Assembly: GCF_003073475.1 (NCBI RefSeq)
Contig: NZ_CP029033.1
Location: 434,001 to 498,000, forward strand
DNA: 64,000 nt
Origin: Actinobaculum sp. 313
GTDB lineage: Bacteria > Actinomycetota > Actinomycetes > Actinomycetales > Actinomycetaceae
Direction of reading: 5' to 3'
Shown: positions 16,981 to 26,489 of the stretch, one piece after another
Layout of the letters: every line of letters begins with the position of its first letter
Numbering within the stretch: position 1 is the first letter of the stretch
Notes under the pieces: model-generated
Seen by the model: the letters and a program-made list of their open reading frames with translations, nothing else
The model's database searches: none
What the model was told of the DNA's origin: nothing
Program-made: the position numbers and the translations under genes

Positions 16981-18488
16981 CAACGTGCCTCCGCCGAATG
17001 GTGCTGTTTCGTCGACCGAATGCGCTCTGCTAACCGACTATGTTCCGCCGGGTGATAGGCGGTCGACTGGTCATGTGCTAGTTGCTGGTCACGCGCCGTC
17101 GATCCGTCGCAGAAATCATCGCCTTTCCACTGCTGGAGTTCCGCGGCCCTGGTTGTCACCGACCGATCATCCGTGGCGGGTTCCTCCAGATCGGCATAAC
17201 TCAGGCCGGTGACTGGGCAGCGCCGTAGACGGGGGTCGGCCGCACGACGGGCTTCGATTCCGTACAGTTCCTCCAGCGCATCCAAATAATCGTCCATTCG
17301 TCCGGCGACGGCGGCGTCGCGGGCGCGAATTGAGGGAATGTGCAGGAGTCGGGTGGCAAGGCGATGTAGGGCCATGGTGCAGTCTTCGGTTGTCAGCGGT
17401 CGCCCCTGGGGAAGGCGGGCAACTTCGTCGTCGACCAGTTGCAGCATGGATGCGCGCAGCGAAGCCACCGCCGGATCGGCTACACGGGAGGCCAGGCGTG
17501 CGGATACCTCCGCGACTCCCTCAGACACAATTTGCGAGGCACGGGATGACTCTTCAGAGACGAGCGGGGATACGTGGTTTTGGATGGCTTCCAAATTAAG
17601 TAGCGTGATGCCGGGAAGTGCCGCCACGCCGGGATCCACATCTGCGGGTAGGGAGAGATCCAGGATGACCAAGGGGCGCGCCGTGCCCGCGGCCATCGAA
17701 GCGTCGCTGCACGCGGATGGGTATCCGTGCAATCCCCGAGCCTCTGCCAGTTGCGCCGCGTTAAGCGCGGTTGCAGATCCTCCACGGCAGGTGACAATCA
17801 GCGTGGCTTGGGTACATTCGCGCACAAGGTTCTCACCGGCGCGAATGCCATGGCGCTCGGCAAAACCTGTGGCACGGTTGGAGGCTGAGTGTACGGCGAT
17901 ATCGTGCACTCCGCGGCGGCGCAAGGCGGCCACTACCGCACCGGCGTAGGCGCCCGTACCCATAAGCAGAACCTGCTGTTCGCTCCAGTCGCGAATGCCG
18001 CTTAGGTCCAGGGCGCAGGCAACGATGGAACGTCCCGAATCATGCAACTCTGTCTCTGCCCCAATCTTGCGTGCCGTTCGCAGGGCCGCGTTCACCGCTG
18101 TGACCAGAGCGCCGGAGGTATGTCCGCGCTCGCTCGCCTGCTGGAGTGTGCGGCGCAGCTGTCCGGTGACTTCACGCTCACCAATGACCATTGAATCCAG
18201 GCCGCACGCGACTTTGAAAAGGTGTTCCAGCGCGCGGGTGTCTTCATAGATAACCCACTCCGGCTGCCGGTCGAGTTCGCGCGCCATGCGCAACCGGAGA
18301 TGGGCGGCAGGAACCTGGGGAGCGTCAACGATGAACTCAATGCGATTGCAGGTGAGAAGGGTGAGAACGCCTTCGACGCCAGCGGTCTGCTGAACGCATG
18401 CGGACAGTGCGTCAGCATGTTGCGCGACACGCTCGACCTCTGCCAAGCCGTGTCTGTCATGTTTCACGGAGAGGATGCGCAAACTCAC
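16980..18488 (-). CDS. hemA: glutamyl-tRNA reductase
   Basis: First committed enzyme of the C5 pathway: reduces glutamyl-tRNA(Glu) to glutamate-1-semialdehyde with NADPH. About 502 residues from GTG 18488, where the family N-terminus (SLRILSVKHDRHGLAEVERV) begins; the frame is open to 18560, but that would overlap hemE on the other strand. The catalytic Cys is in LLTCNRIEF, the GSMVIGE-like segment reads DSMVIGEREVTGQLR, and the NADP-binding loop is LLMGTGAYAGAVV. The C-terminal 60 residues after the dimerisation domain are long and polar. Heads the leftward hemA-hemH-hemQ operon, divergent from hemE. Confidence 0.92.
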   Translation of the reverse strand: MSLRILSVKHDRHGLAEVERVAQHADALSACVQQTAGVEGVLTLLTCNRIEFIVDAPQVPAAHLRLRMARELDRQPEWVIYEDTRALEHLFKVACGLDSMVIGEREVTGQLRRTLQQASERGHTSGALVTAVNAALRTARKIGAETELHDSGRSIVACALDLSGIRDWSEQQVLLMGTGAYAGAVVAALRRRGVHDIAVHSASNRATGFAERHGIRAGENLVRECTQATLIVTCRGGSATALNAAQLAEARGLHGYPSACSDASMAAGTARPLVILDLSLPADVDPGVAALPGITLLNLEAIQNHVSPLVSEESSRASQIVSEGVAEVSARLASRVADPAVASLRASMLQLVDDEVARLPQGRPLTTEDCTMALHRLATRLLHIPSIRARDAAVAGRMDDYLDALEELYGIEARRAADPRLRRCPVTGLSYADLEEPATDDRSVTTRAAELQQWKGDDFCDGSTARDQQLAHDQSTAYHPAEHSRLAERIRSTKQHHSAEAR

Positions 18489-18535
18489 AGTGCGTCCAGT
18501 CTTGCAGATACATAGCGGTGCGGCAAAATCGATAC
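18489..18535. promoter_or_regulatory. hemA/hemE divergent promoter region
   Basis: Only 47 bp separate the two start codons, so both promoters must overlap here or extend into the genes, and at least one transcript is probably leaderless or nearly so. On the minus strand TATGTAT (within 18507-18517) could serve as the hemA -10. No known haem- or iron-regulator box was identified. Confidence 0.4.
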
Positions 18536-19546
18536 GTGACACAGAGCGTTCAGTTGCCACTACTGATGGCTCTTTCGGGATCGCGGCCCGAGCGATTGCC
18601 GGTCTGGTTCATGAGGCAGGCAGGGCGCTCTCTCCCGGAATACCGGAAGGCCCGGCAGGGCGTCGCGATGCTCGACGCATGCCTCACACCCGAGCTGGCT
18701 GCAGAGTTGACCTGCCAACCCGTGTGGCGGCACGGAGTGGATGCTGCGGTGTTCTTCTCCGACATTATGGTTCCCCTTGCATTGGCAGGCGTGGATGTCA
18801 CGATCGAACCAGGGATCGGGCCCGTCATTGCACACCCCGTACGCAGCGCCGACGACGTCGCCGCGCTCGCATCGCGTCGCATTACGGATGGATCAGCGAT
18901 TACAGCGGCGGTACGCATGGCGGTAGCCGAACTCGACGTGCCCATTATTGGATTCGCCGGTGCTCCGTTCACCTTGGCCGCATATCTTGTGGAAGGCCGT
19001 GGATCACGTGATCATTTGGCCGCTCGCAGCTTCATGCACGCCGAACCCGCGGCTTGGGACTGCCTCCTAACATGGTGTGCTCGCATATCGGGGGAGTTTC
19101 TCCGGCTGCAGGCGGCTGGGGGCGCGGCGGCCGTGCAGCTCTTTGACTCGTGGGCCGGAGTGCTGAGCCTGCAAGACTATATGGCACACGCCGCACCGTA
19201 CTCGCGGCTTGCGCTGCAAGCTGTCGACGTGCCCCGTATTCACTTCGGAACCGGTACCGGCCACCTGTTGGAGGCAATGTTCGAATGCGGCTGTCAGGCC
19301 CTGAGCATCGACTATCGAACTCCTCTCAACGAAGCAGCGCGGAGGGTTCCCGGCGCCGTCCTGCAAGGCAATATCGACCCCGCGTTCCTTGCTGCTGGAT
19401 GGTCCGCGTTGGAAGCGCATACGCGCGACGTCGTCGCACGCGGTCGAAATGCTCCCGCGCATATTGTTGGACTGGGCCACGGGGTGCCACCGCAAACAGA
19501 TCCTGCGGTTCTTACTGACCTTGTTTCCCTGATACACGAGCTCTGA
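18536..19546 (+). CDS. hemE: uroporphyrinogen decarboxylase
   Basis: Converts uroporphyrinogen III to coproporphyrinogen III. A 336-residue TIM barrel with the family signatures LPVWFMRQAGRSLPEYR near the N-terminus (substrate-binding Arg residues), FFSDIMVPLALAG, and the segment IGFAGAPFTLAAYLVEG. GTG at 18536 is the likely start; ATG at 18566 is possible. First gene of the rightward hemE-hemY-hemCD-hemB-hemL run, only 13 bp before hemY. Confidence 0.92.
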   Translation: MTQSVQLPLLMALSGSRPERLPVWFMRQAGRSLPEYRKARQGVAMLDACLTPELAAELTCQPVWRHGVDAAVFFSDIMVPLALAGVDVTIEPGIGPVIAHPVRSADDVAALASRRITDGSAITAAVRMAVAELDVPIIGFAGAPFTLAAYLVEGRGSRDHLAARSFMHAEPAAWDCLLTWCARISGEFLRLQAAGGAAAVQLFDSWAGVLSLQDYMAHAAPYSRLALQAVDVPRIHFGTGTGHLLEAMFECGCQALSIDYRTPLNEAARRVPGAVLQGNIDPAFLAAGWSALEAHTRDVVARGRNAPAHIVGLGHGVPPQTDPAVLTDLVSLIHEL

Positions 19547-19559
19547 AAGCTGGTGCACG

Positions 19560-20981
19560 ATGAAGGCCGTCGTAATCGGAGCAGGAATTGCGGGTTTGGC
19601 CTGTGCGCACCGCCTCGTACGCGAGGGGTGGTCCGTTGATGTTCTCGAAGCAACGGATCGACCCGGTGGCCTAATCGCGCCGCTTGAGATAGCGGGTCAG
19701 GTTATTGATCGCGGAGCCGAGGCATATGCGAGGCGGCGGGGGATCGGTGATCGGCTCTGCGCAGAACTGGGCCTGGACGTTGCCGCTCCCGCGGGCCGTG
19801 CACACATCCGCTGGTCAACGACGGAGTCCTGGCCGGGTGCTGACGGCATACTCGGCATACCGGCCAGCCCCGACGATCCGGCGTTGCTACGGGCCCTGCG
19901 CCCAGTTGAACTAGCGGTCGCACGGGCCGAACCGCAGATGGCCCCATCAGTTGGGCAAGACGCGGAGACAGTGGGCGAGCTTGTAGCGGCGCGAATGGGG
20001 AAAGCCGTGGTAGACCGCCTCGTTGCGCCGGTGACACGGAGCATCTACCGGCTTGCACCCGAACAAATGACGTTGGCGCAGTACGCGCCCGCCCTACGTG
20101 GCCCCGGATCCCTGTACGCCAAGGTGCAGGCGGCGCGCGGCTCGCGTTCCAGTGTTGCACAGCCAATCGGCGGACTCGTTCGTTTAGTCGATGCGTTGGT
20201 GGAGGATATCCGAGCGCGCGGTGGGCAGGTTCATCTGTGCTCGCGTGTCGCCGGGATTTCTCCACGGAAGGGCGGGAGCTCTTCTGTTCCCACACGGGGT
20301 GCACAGCATTGCCCAGCGGCACCGCAGCGGGAGGGTGCATCCTCCGGTCGGAAGGCGATGGGTAGTGACGAGATCGCGAGCGGACGGGAAGCACCGGCTC
20401 GATTGCGGGTGAGTGCTGTGCCGAATACGAACGCCGGGTGGCATGTGAAAGTCGGAAATACGGACTATATGGCGGATCGGGTGGTGCTTGCCTGCCCGGG
20501 GCGCGTGGCCGTGGCGCTCCTCCGAGGTATTGGTGTGACTGCCGCCGCCCCGGCCACGAGTTCCTCACTCAGTGTGGTGCTAGCCGTGGATCCTACGTAT
20601 ATCGGGGGTGCGCCGGTTGGCTCGGGAGTGCTGCTCGCCCACCCAATTGAGGGTTTGCGGGCCCGGGCATTAACGCATTACTCGGTGAAATGGCCGTGGA
20701 GTGCGGGGCAGAGTGAACTGATCCGCCTGAGCTACTCGCCGCAGGATGAGCCGACCGAACAACAGGCCGTGGAGGACGCTGCTGTGTTGTTGGGGTGCCC
20801 GATTCCCGCAGCTCGTGATATGGCGGTTGTCCGGTGGCCGGAGATTCCGCGGGGGTTGAGCCCGGATGCGCGGGCTGTGCTCGATGCTTCATTGCCGGAG
20901 GGCGTGCGCGTCGCCGGAGCGTGGGTGGCCGGTAATGGTGTTGAGGCGGCCATTGCCTCCGGATTGGAGGCGGCCGTGTGA
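19560..20981 (+). CDS. hemY: coproporphyrinogen III oxidase (HemY/CgoX type)
   Basis: FAD-dependent oxidase that, in the coproporphyrin-dependent pathway, oxidises coproporphyrinogen III to coproporphyrin III. The N-terminal dinucleotide-binding loop VIGAGIAGLACAHRL and the GG doublet RPGGLI are followed by IDRGAEAY. The FAD-binding C-terminal motif VAGAWVAGNGVEAAIASG is intact. 473 residues. A stretch of about 45 residues (about 238-283), rich in Ser/Gly/Arg/Ala, is inserted in a surface region and is not typical of the family. Presence of HemQ, and absence of the protoporphyrin-branch enzymes here, support the coproporphyrin substrate. Confidence 0.9.
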   Translation: MKAVVIGAGIAGLACAHRLVREGWSVDVLEATDRPGGLIAPLEIAGQVIDRGAEAYARRRGIGDRLCAELGLDVAAPAGRAHIRWSTTESWPGADGILGIPASPDDPALLRALRPVELAVARAEPQMAPSVGQDAETVGELVAARMGKAVVDRLVAPVTRSIYRLAPEQMTLAQYAPALRGPGSLYAKVQAARGSRSSVAQPIGGLVRLVDALVEDIRARGGQVHLCSRVAGISPRKGGSSSVPTRGAQHCPAAPQREGASSGRKAMGSDEIASGREAPARLRVSAVPNTNAGWHVKVGNTDYMADRVVLACPGRVAVALLRGIGVTAAAPATSSSLSVVLAVDPTYIGGAPVGSGVLLAHPIEGLRARALTHYSVKWPWSAGQSELIRLSYSPQDEPTEQQAVEDAAVLLGCPIPAARDMAVVRWPEIPRGLSPDARAVLDASLPEGVRVAGAWVAGNGVEAAIASGLEAAV

Positions 20982-21185
20982 GTGAAGGCCTCATATATTT
21001 GAGTGAAGGCCTAATAGTGCATAAGTCTGGTGTGATGACTTCTGAAGGTACAAGACGCAGGCGTGCCGGTTCGCCACCGGTGTAGGTGGTCGTAAGGAAG
21101 AATCGCTCGGCTTGGAGCCCAGCCGTGAGGTACGCCACCGGTGTAGGCGGTTGCGGGGGAAAATCAGCGGGAAAGGAACGCGAAT
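20982..21185. other. hemY-hemCD spacer with direct repeats
   Basis: Two direct-repeat pairs are visible: TGAGTGAAGGCCT (20980-20992 and 21000-21012) and CGCCACCGGTGTAGG (around 21071-21085 and 21132-21146). No gene. The hemCD ribosome-binding site GGGAAAGGA sits at the end. Confidence 0.5.
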
Positions 21186-22955
21186 ATGAGGCTAGGGACT
21201 CGCGCGTCGGCGCTTGCTATGACCCAATCCACGCTGGTTGCTGACCGGCTGCGTGAAACAGGGCCGGACGTGGAACTTGTTCCGGTACGAACTTGTGGTG
21301 ATCGGGAACGCGGTTCTCTCAAGCATCTGGCCGGCCTGGGAGTGTTCGCGGCCGAGCTACGTTCGGCGCTTCTGCGCGGGGACGTGGATTTCGCGGTGCA
21401 CTCGCTGAAGGACTTGCCTACCGAGACTGTTCCCGGGCTCGTCATCGCAGCCATTCCGCAACGCGAGGTGGCTGCTGATGCTATGTGCGCACGTGATGGT
21501 ATGCGCTTGATCGATTTGCCTGCCGGTGCCCGTGTTGGCACCGGTTCACCGCGGCGGGTGGCACAGTTGCGGGCGCTGCGTCCGGATCTAGTATTCGTTG
21601 ATATCCGCGGCAATATTGGTACGCGCTTGGAGCGAGTTCGCCCGGGTGACCTCGACGCCGTCGTTCTGGCGGCTGCCGGATTGCGCCGTCTTGGGCTGGC
21701 GGGCTATATCACCGAAGAATTGCCTATTCTGCCAGCACCGGGGCAAGGGGCTCTCGCCGTGGAATGCCGTAGTGACGATGAGAAAACCGCCTCGATTCTG
21801 CGCACTCTGGATGATCCGGATAGTAGATTGCAGGCGCAGGAGGAGCGGGAGGTGCTGGCGGTACTGGGAGGTGGCTGTGCCGCTCCGATCGCAGCTCTGG
21901 GGATAGACGGCTTGTTACGGGCGGCCGTATTCGCGGCCGACGGGAGCCGACATGTTGCGGTGACGGTCCCCCTACACAGCGGGGCTGGCCGGATCGCTGC
22001 GCAATGTTTGCTCGACGACGGTGCCGCCGCAATTGCCGATCTGGGCGCTTCGCGGCAGTCGCGTTTAGAGGAGTTTCACGACGACGTCGCGCTCTGGCGG
22101 GAGGGAAAGGCACGGGAAGAGGGCCGCCCACACTCTTTGCGCGAAGGAGCGGATACATTTCCTTCGCGCGAAGGAGCGGTTGCGCCGCCTCCTGGTGAAG
22201 AACCCGGAGCGTCCTCTTCCCACGAAGAGGCATGGGCGCCTTTTGCGTGGCGAAAGGCAGAAGTGTTCCTTCCGCGAGAAGAGGGCGTGTTGTCTGCCGC
22301 GCTGCGAGAACTGGGTATAGTCGTGACGGCCTGTCCCGTCCAGCGTCGTCGGCTTCTGACGCCGAATATACCCAGTGACCAACTGGAGCAGGCGCAGTGG
22401 TCTGTCATCACCTCGGCGCGCACGGTCGGTGCCCTCAAGGAGCTGGGCGTGCAGTTGCCGGGGCGGATCGCCGCCGTCGGGCATGCCACCGCGCGTGCTC
22501 TAGAGGCGGCGGGTTACGGAGTTGACCTGATCCCCCGGGAAGAGAGTGCGGCCGGGCTGCTCGCCGAGTTCCCCCGTGGTGGTGGGCACGTATTCTTGCC
22601 CTGCTCGGCACTTGCCGGGCCGGAGTTGGCCGACGGCTTGCGCGGACGCGGTTGGCAGGTAGATGTCCAGAGCGTCTACACCATGGAAGAGGTCGAGATT
22701 TCAGCGGCAATCCGGCGCCGCTGGCAGGGTGGAGAGTTTGCGGTTGTTGTCATTACCTCGGGATCTGTGGCGCGTACAGTGGATCGAGTACTAGGCTGGC
22801 CGCGTGCAACAGCAGTGGTCGCCCTTGGGCCAGCCACTGCCCGGGTGCTCGATGAGCTCGGTGTGGCGGCAGAGATTTCCCCGACGCCGCATGCTCCCGA
22901 CGTGGCGGCAACCGTGGCACAGCTCGTCGTGAAGGCAGGGGAGGCTGCGCTGTGA
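21186..22955 (+). CDS. hemCD: hydroxymethylbilane synthase / uroporphyrinogen-III synthase fusion
   Basis: A 589-residue two-domain enzyme. Residues 1-300 are HemC: LGTRASALAMTQ start, LKDLPTE, and RVGTGSPRR, with LGGGCAAP containing Cys231, which anchors the dipyrromethane cofactor. Residues about 390-589 are HemD: ITSARTVGALKELG, IAAVGHATARALEAAGY, VYTMEEVE, and VVVITSGSVARTV. HemD closes and flips ring D of the bilane made by HemC, so the fusion channels an unstable intermediate. The 90-residue linker (about 22080-22290) is repetitive, built on SREGA/LREGA/HEEAWA-like units. ATG 21186 has GGGAAAGGA upstream. The 3' end is followed by a short duplication before hemB. Confidence 0.92.
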   Translation: MRLGTRASALAMTQSTLVADRLRETGPDVELVPVRTCGDRERGSLKHLAGLGVFAAELRSALLRGDVDFAVHSLKDLPTETVPGLVIAAIPQREVAADAMCARDGMRLIDLPAGARVGTGSPRRVAQLRALRPDLVFVDIRGNIGTRLERVRPGDLDAVVLAAAGLRRLGLAGYITEELPILPAPGQGALAVECRSDDEKTASILRTLDDPDSRLQAQEEREVLAVLGGGCAAPIAALGIDGLLRAAVFAADGSRHVAVTVPLHSGAGRIAAQCLLDDGAAAIADLGASRQSRLEEFHDDVALWREGKAREEGRPHSLREGADTFPSREGAVAPPPGEEPGASSSHEEAWAPFAWRKAEVFLPREEGVLSAALRELGIVVTACPVQRRRLLTPNIPSDQLEQAQWSVITSARTVGALKELGVQLPGRIAAVGHATARALEAAGYGVDLIPREESAAGLLAEFPRGGGHVFLPCSALAGPELADGLRGRGWQVDVQSVYTMEEVEISAAIRRRWQGGEFAVVVITSGSVARTVDRVLGWPRATAVVALGPATARVLDELGVAAEISPTPHAPDVAATVAQLVVKAGEAAL

Positions 22956-22989
22956 ATACACAGGAGGTAGCGCTGTGACACAGAAGGTA
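22947..22989. repeat. tandem duplication at the hemCD/hemB junction
   Basis: GCGCTGTGAATACACAGGAG and GCGCTGTGACACAGAAGG are consecutive related units (22947-22969, 22970-22989). Each contains a GTGA, so two very short GTG-started frames precede hemB, reminiscent of the duplicated start sites at 7646-7767. Confidence 0.6.
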
Positions 22990-23075
22990 GCGTAAGCAGC
23001 GCAGGTCTAACCAGCGGCGGCGATGTCGCTGTTGTGGCAAGCAAGATCAGGCGGAAAAGAGGTGTCGGCAAGATT

Positions 23076-24038
23076 ATGATTCAGCGTCCACGCAGGCTTC
23101 GCACAACTGCGGCCATGCGCAAGTTGGTCCGTGAGACCAGACCGGCGGCTTCACAGCTGGTTCTACCGGCCTTTGTGGGGGAAGCTTCGGCGGATATCAG
23201 TTCGATGCCGGGCGTGAAGCGGCATACGCCCGAGTCGATTGGCGCCGTCGCCCGTGCTGCTCGTGATGCGGGACTGGGCGGAATAATGCTGTTTGGTGTG
23301 CCTGATGATAAGGATAAAGACGCGCACGGAACGCAGGCATGGGCGGCCGATGGTATTGAACAGCGGGCCATTGCGGCATGCCGTGAAGCCGTGGGCGATG
23401 ACCTAGTGATTATGTCCGATGTGTGTTTAGACGAGTTCACCAGTCACGGTCATTGTGGATTCCTAGGGGAGGACGGGCGCGTTCTCAACGATGAGACCTG
23501 CGAGGCCTATGCCCGCCAGGCCGTGGCACAGGCTCGTGCCGGAGCGCATGTGGTGGCGCCGTCCGGGATGATGGATGGTCAGGTGGGCGCGATTCGTGTC
23601 GGCTTGGATGCGGAGGGTTTCTCAGATGTCGCGATCCTCGCGTACTCGGCGAAGTATGCCTCGGCCTTTTATGGCCCGTTCCGCGAGGCAGTGGGGTCAT
23701 CTTTGCAGGGGGATCGGCGCACCTATCAGCAAGATCCGGCGAACCGTCGGGAAGGCCTGCGTGAGGCGCTGCTGGACATGGCCGAGGGTGCCGACATGGT
23801 GATGGTGAAGCCTGCGAGTCATTACCTGGACGTGCTGGCTGATGTCGCGGCTGCATCCGATGTGCCGGTTGCCGCCTATCAGGTTTCCGGGGAATACGCC
23901 ATGATTGAAGCGGCAGCGGGCCGTGGGTGGATCAATCGGCAGGCGGCCATTGAGGAATCGGTGACGAGTATTGTGCGCGCCGGGGCTGACCTGGTGCTGA
24001 CCTACTGGGCGATGGAGGTCGCGAGATGGCTGAACTAA
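23076..24038 (+). CDS. hemB: porphobilinogen synthase (delta-aminolevulinate dehydratase)
   Basis: Condenses two molecules of 5-aminolevulinate to porphobilinogen. A 320-residue TIM barrel. The metal-site segment reads [16 protein letters not shown], with Asp in place of the middle Cys of the classical three-Cys zinc site. The active-site Lys lies in [13 protein letters not shown] (Lys245), and the second Schiff-base Lys is in [17 protein letters not shown] 23076 ([15 protein letters not shown]) is preferred to the GTG at 23034 because it matches the family start. Overlaps hemL by 13 bp. Confidence 0.92.
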   Translation: MIQRPRRLRTTAAMRKLVRETRPAASQLVLPAFVGEASADISSMPGVKRHTPESIGAVARAARDAGLGGIMLFGVPDDKDKDAHGTQAWAADGIEQRAIAACREAVGDDLVIMSDVCLDEFTSHGHCGFLGEDGRVLNDETCEAYARQAVAQARAGAHVVAPSGMMDGQVGAIRVGLDAEGFSDVAILAYSAKYASAFYGPFREAVGSSLQGDRRTYQQDPANRREGLREALLDMAEGADMVMVKPASHYLDVLADVAAASDVPVAAYQVSGEYAMIEAAAGRGWINRQAAIEESVTSIVRAGADLVLTYWAMEVARWLN

Positions 24039-25570
24039 CGGGAAATGCGGCGGGGGCCGATCACGGCACGCCGACTGATAACAGTGCACAGGAAGGCTCT
24101 GAGTGGCAGGTGGGTGCCGCCGGGGAAACCGGTACGTATGAGTCGACCGACATCCGTAAACCGGTCGAGGTCGCCGACCTGAGTGTGCAGGCAGTGAGTC
24201 AGAACGAACGATTAATGGAGCGGGCACAACAATCGATCCCGGGCGGGGTTAACTCACCGGTGCGTGCCTATGCGTCGGTAGGTGGAACACCGCGCTTTAT
24301 CCGGGAGGCGGCAGGGTGCCGGGTGACGGATGCCGATGGGCGCAGCTATGTGGACCTTGTCGGTTCGTGGGGACCCGCTCTGCTGGGGCATGCCCATCCG
24401 GCCGTGGTCGACGTGGTGCGCGAAGCGGCGGGCCGAGGTTTGAGTTTTGGAGCTCCCACTGCAGCGGAAGTTGAGCTGGCTGAACGGATCCGAAAGCGAG
24501 TACCGGCGGCCGAACACGTGCGCCTCGTATCCACGGGCACCGAGGCGACGATGACGGCGGTACGCATCGCGCGCGGTGCAACCGGGCGCGACAAAATGGT
24601 GAAATTTGCTGGGTGCTACCACGGGCATTCGGATGCACTACTCGCCGCAGCCGGTTCCGGTGTTGCCACCCAGGGTTTGCCCGGCAGTGCCGGGGTGACG
24701 GCAGCAGCGGCCCGCGACACGATAGTGCTCCCCTACAATGACGGCGCCGCGTTGCAGGAAGTGTTCGAGCGTGAGGGTGCTCGGATCGCGGCTGTAATCA
24801 CGGAGGCCGCCGCTGCCAATATGGGTGTCATTGCACCCGTGGCGGGGTTTAACGCTTTGATCAGGAGTTTGACGGCTGAGCATGGCGCCCTGATGATCCT
24901 GGATGAAGTGCTGACCGGTTTCCGTGTGGGACCGGGCGGATGGTGGGGCCTGGAGGCGGGCGGTGGTCTAGCCGTGGACGGTGTCCTGGACGTGGATGAC
25001 GGCCTGGAGGCGGGAGACGTCGTCGGCAAAGACGCAGCGGGGGCAGCACCGTGGACCCCCGATCTGTTTACCTTCGGGAAGGTGGTGGGCGGTGGTATGC
25101 CGCTGGCGGCCGTGGCGGGACGGGCAGATGTGATGGACCTGCTGGCACCGCTCGGTCCGGTTTACCAAGCGGGCACGCTCTCCGGTAACCCGCTCGCCAC
25201 TGCGGCGGGTATAGCGACACTCGATCTTGCCACACCACAGGTGTATGCCACGGTGAACCGACGTTCGGTGCAGTTGCAAGAGCTTGTGCACGAGGCATTG
25301 ACCGGGGCGGGCGTGCCGCATGTGGTGCAGTCGGCAGGTAATCTGTTCTCGGTGTTTTTCCGCGAGGATCCGGTTCTCAATTACGACGACGCCCAGGCAC
25401 AGGACACCGCCGCATACGGCCGTTTCTTCCATGCGATGCTCGATAACGGGGTGGCGTTACCGCCGTCGGCTTTTGAAGCGTGGTTCCTCTCTGCCGCGCA
25501 CGACGACGCCGCCATGGAGACGATTGAGCACGCCTTGCAGGCAGGCGCCCAGGCGGCGGCCAGCGGATGA
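24026..25570 (+). CDS. hemL: glutamate-1-semialdehyde 2,1-aminomutase
   Basis: PLP enzyme converting glutamate-1-semialdehyde to 5-aminolevulinate. The 514 residues are about 80 longer than usual. The first 60 are a polar extension ahead of the family start ([22 protein letters not shown]). An insert of about 25 residues, with a repeated GLEAG, breaks the segment between GPGGWWG and [10 protein letters not shown]. The PLP-binding Lys is in [11 protein letters not shown], and [14 protein letters not shown] binds the cofactor phosphate. Last gene of the rightward haem run, followed by a terminator; together with hemA it supplies 5-aminolevulinate. Confidence 0.92.
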   Translation: MAELTGNAAGADHGTPTDNSAQEGSEWQVGAAGETGTYESTDIRKPVEVADLSVQAVSQNERLMERAQQSIPGGVNSPVRAYASVGGTPRFIREAAGCRVTDADGRSYVDLVGSWGPALLGHAHPAVVDVVREAAGRGLSFGAPTAAEVELAERIRKRVPAAEHVRLVSTGTEATMTAVRIARGATGRDKMVKFAGCYHGHSDALLAAAGSGVATQGLPGSAGVTAAAARDTIVLPYNDGAALQEVFEREGARIAAVITEAAAANMGVIAPVAGFNALIRSLTAEHGALMILDEVLTGFRVGPGGWWGLEAGGGLAVDGVLDVDDGLEAGDVVGKDAAGAAPWTPDLFTFGKVVGGGMPLAAVAGRADVMDLLAPLGPVYQAGTLSGNPLATAAGIATLDLATPQVYATVNRRSVQLQELVHEALTGAGVPHVVQSAGNLFSVFFREDPVLNYDDAQAQDTAAYGRFFHAMLDNGVALPPSAFEAWFLSAAHDDAAMETIEHALQAGAQAAASG

Positions 25571-25577
25571 GGCACAG

Positions 25578-25606
25578 GTGACCTTCATCGGAGAGGTCAC
25601 TATTTT
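25578..25606 (+). terminator. terminator after hemL
   Basis: GTGACCT (25578-25584) and AGGTCAC (25594-25600) pair around a 9-base loop and are followed by TATTTT. It separates the haem genes from the convergent restriction gene. Confidence 0.6.
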
Positions 25607-25625
25607 GGCGTGCGAGCAGAGTCAA

Positions 25626-26489
25626 TTAGACAGTCAGGTCTAAAACCAGATCTGAGATGTCCCGTAGGCGCTTGCCGTCTAGCAGTGAATTAAGCATTGA
25701 CTGCGCTTCGTCATTTCCGCTCTGTTCAACTGCGGCGATCAATTCAGGAAGAGCGAAGTGGTAGACACAGTCAACATCACCGGTTCCTAATGCCAGTGAT
25801 GCGAGTCGGGAGGGAGTAGGCTCAGCGGTCACAACAGCAATGTGAGGCGTTCTTCCCTTACGATTTCTGATGAGACTTAGAGCCTCTGAACGGGCGTTCT
25901 GCGCTCGATCAGAACGTAGCGTCCACTTGCAACTTACAACGGCGTGCAGAATACCGTGCGTGTTGTTCATTGCGCGAATAGGGGCGTGGAGCCCGCTGTC
26001 TTCGTCGACGAGGTGTTCGCCTATGTTGATGTGGTCGTCAGGTTCTGGATCGCGTATAACGAGGACATCTGGACTAATGGCATAGGAGTTTCCGAGAACC
26101 GCGCGTAAGGTGTTGTCCTTTTCGATAGCGTTAGCTAGGTCATCAAGGTGGGTGTAGGGTTCAAATCGTGCCAGATGGTATTCGCCGCGACGAGCGCCGA
26201 CATTCTCGATGCGCCAAGCTCCCGGACGTAATGGAGCGAAACGCGGGAAGGACGAACGCAAAAACTCCGATACGGCATTCTCAAAGTTTCCACCGGTCGT
26301 CTGTCCGTTTAACCTGCGTGCCACCTCGCGCGCCCGGAGTTTCCGAGCGATTGATAGAGCAATCTTTCGCGAGGTCTCTTGCGAGCGATCGGCATTCGAG
26401 GCAATGCCGTTGTTGTCAATGATCAGAGTGCCACTGTCCACCAAGGTCTGGTGAAACAGTGTTCGAGCCTGAGTAAGAATGCTAGACAT
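25626..26489 (-). CDS. NgoMIV-like type II restriction endonuclease
   Basis: A 287-residue endonuclease closely resembling the NgoMIV family, which cuts GCCGGC in its characterised member. Recognisable blocks are NADRSQETSRKIA, the catalytic SPDVLVIRDP (acidic metal ligand) and SCKWTLRSDRAQNARSEAL (SCK catalytic Lys and recognition-region residues), then AVVTAEPTPSRLASLALGTG, and the end GKRLRDISDLVLDL. All catalytic residues appear intact. It overlaps the 3' end of its cognate methyltransferase by 8 bp, so both are expressed from the methylase promoter, consistent with methylase-first expression. Cleavage specificity is inferred from family similarity. Confidence 0.9.
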   Translation of the reverse strand: MSSILTQARTLFHQTLVDSGTLIIDNNGIASNADRSQETSRKIALSIARKLRAREVARRLNGQTTGGNFENAVSEFLRSSFPRFAPLRPGAWRIENVGARRGEYHLARFEPYTHLDDLANAIEKDNTLRAVLGNSYAISPDVLVIRDPEPDDHINIGEHLVDEDSGLHAPIRAMNNTHGILHAVVSCKWTLRSDRAQNARSEALSLIRNRKGRTPHIAVVTAEPTPSRLASLALGTGDVDCVYHFALPELIAAVEQSGNDEAQSMLNSLLDGKRLRDISDLVLDLTV

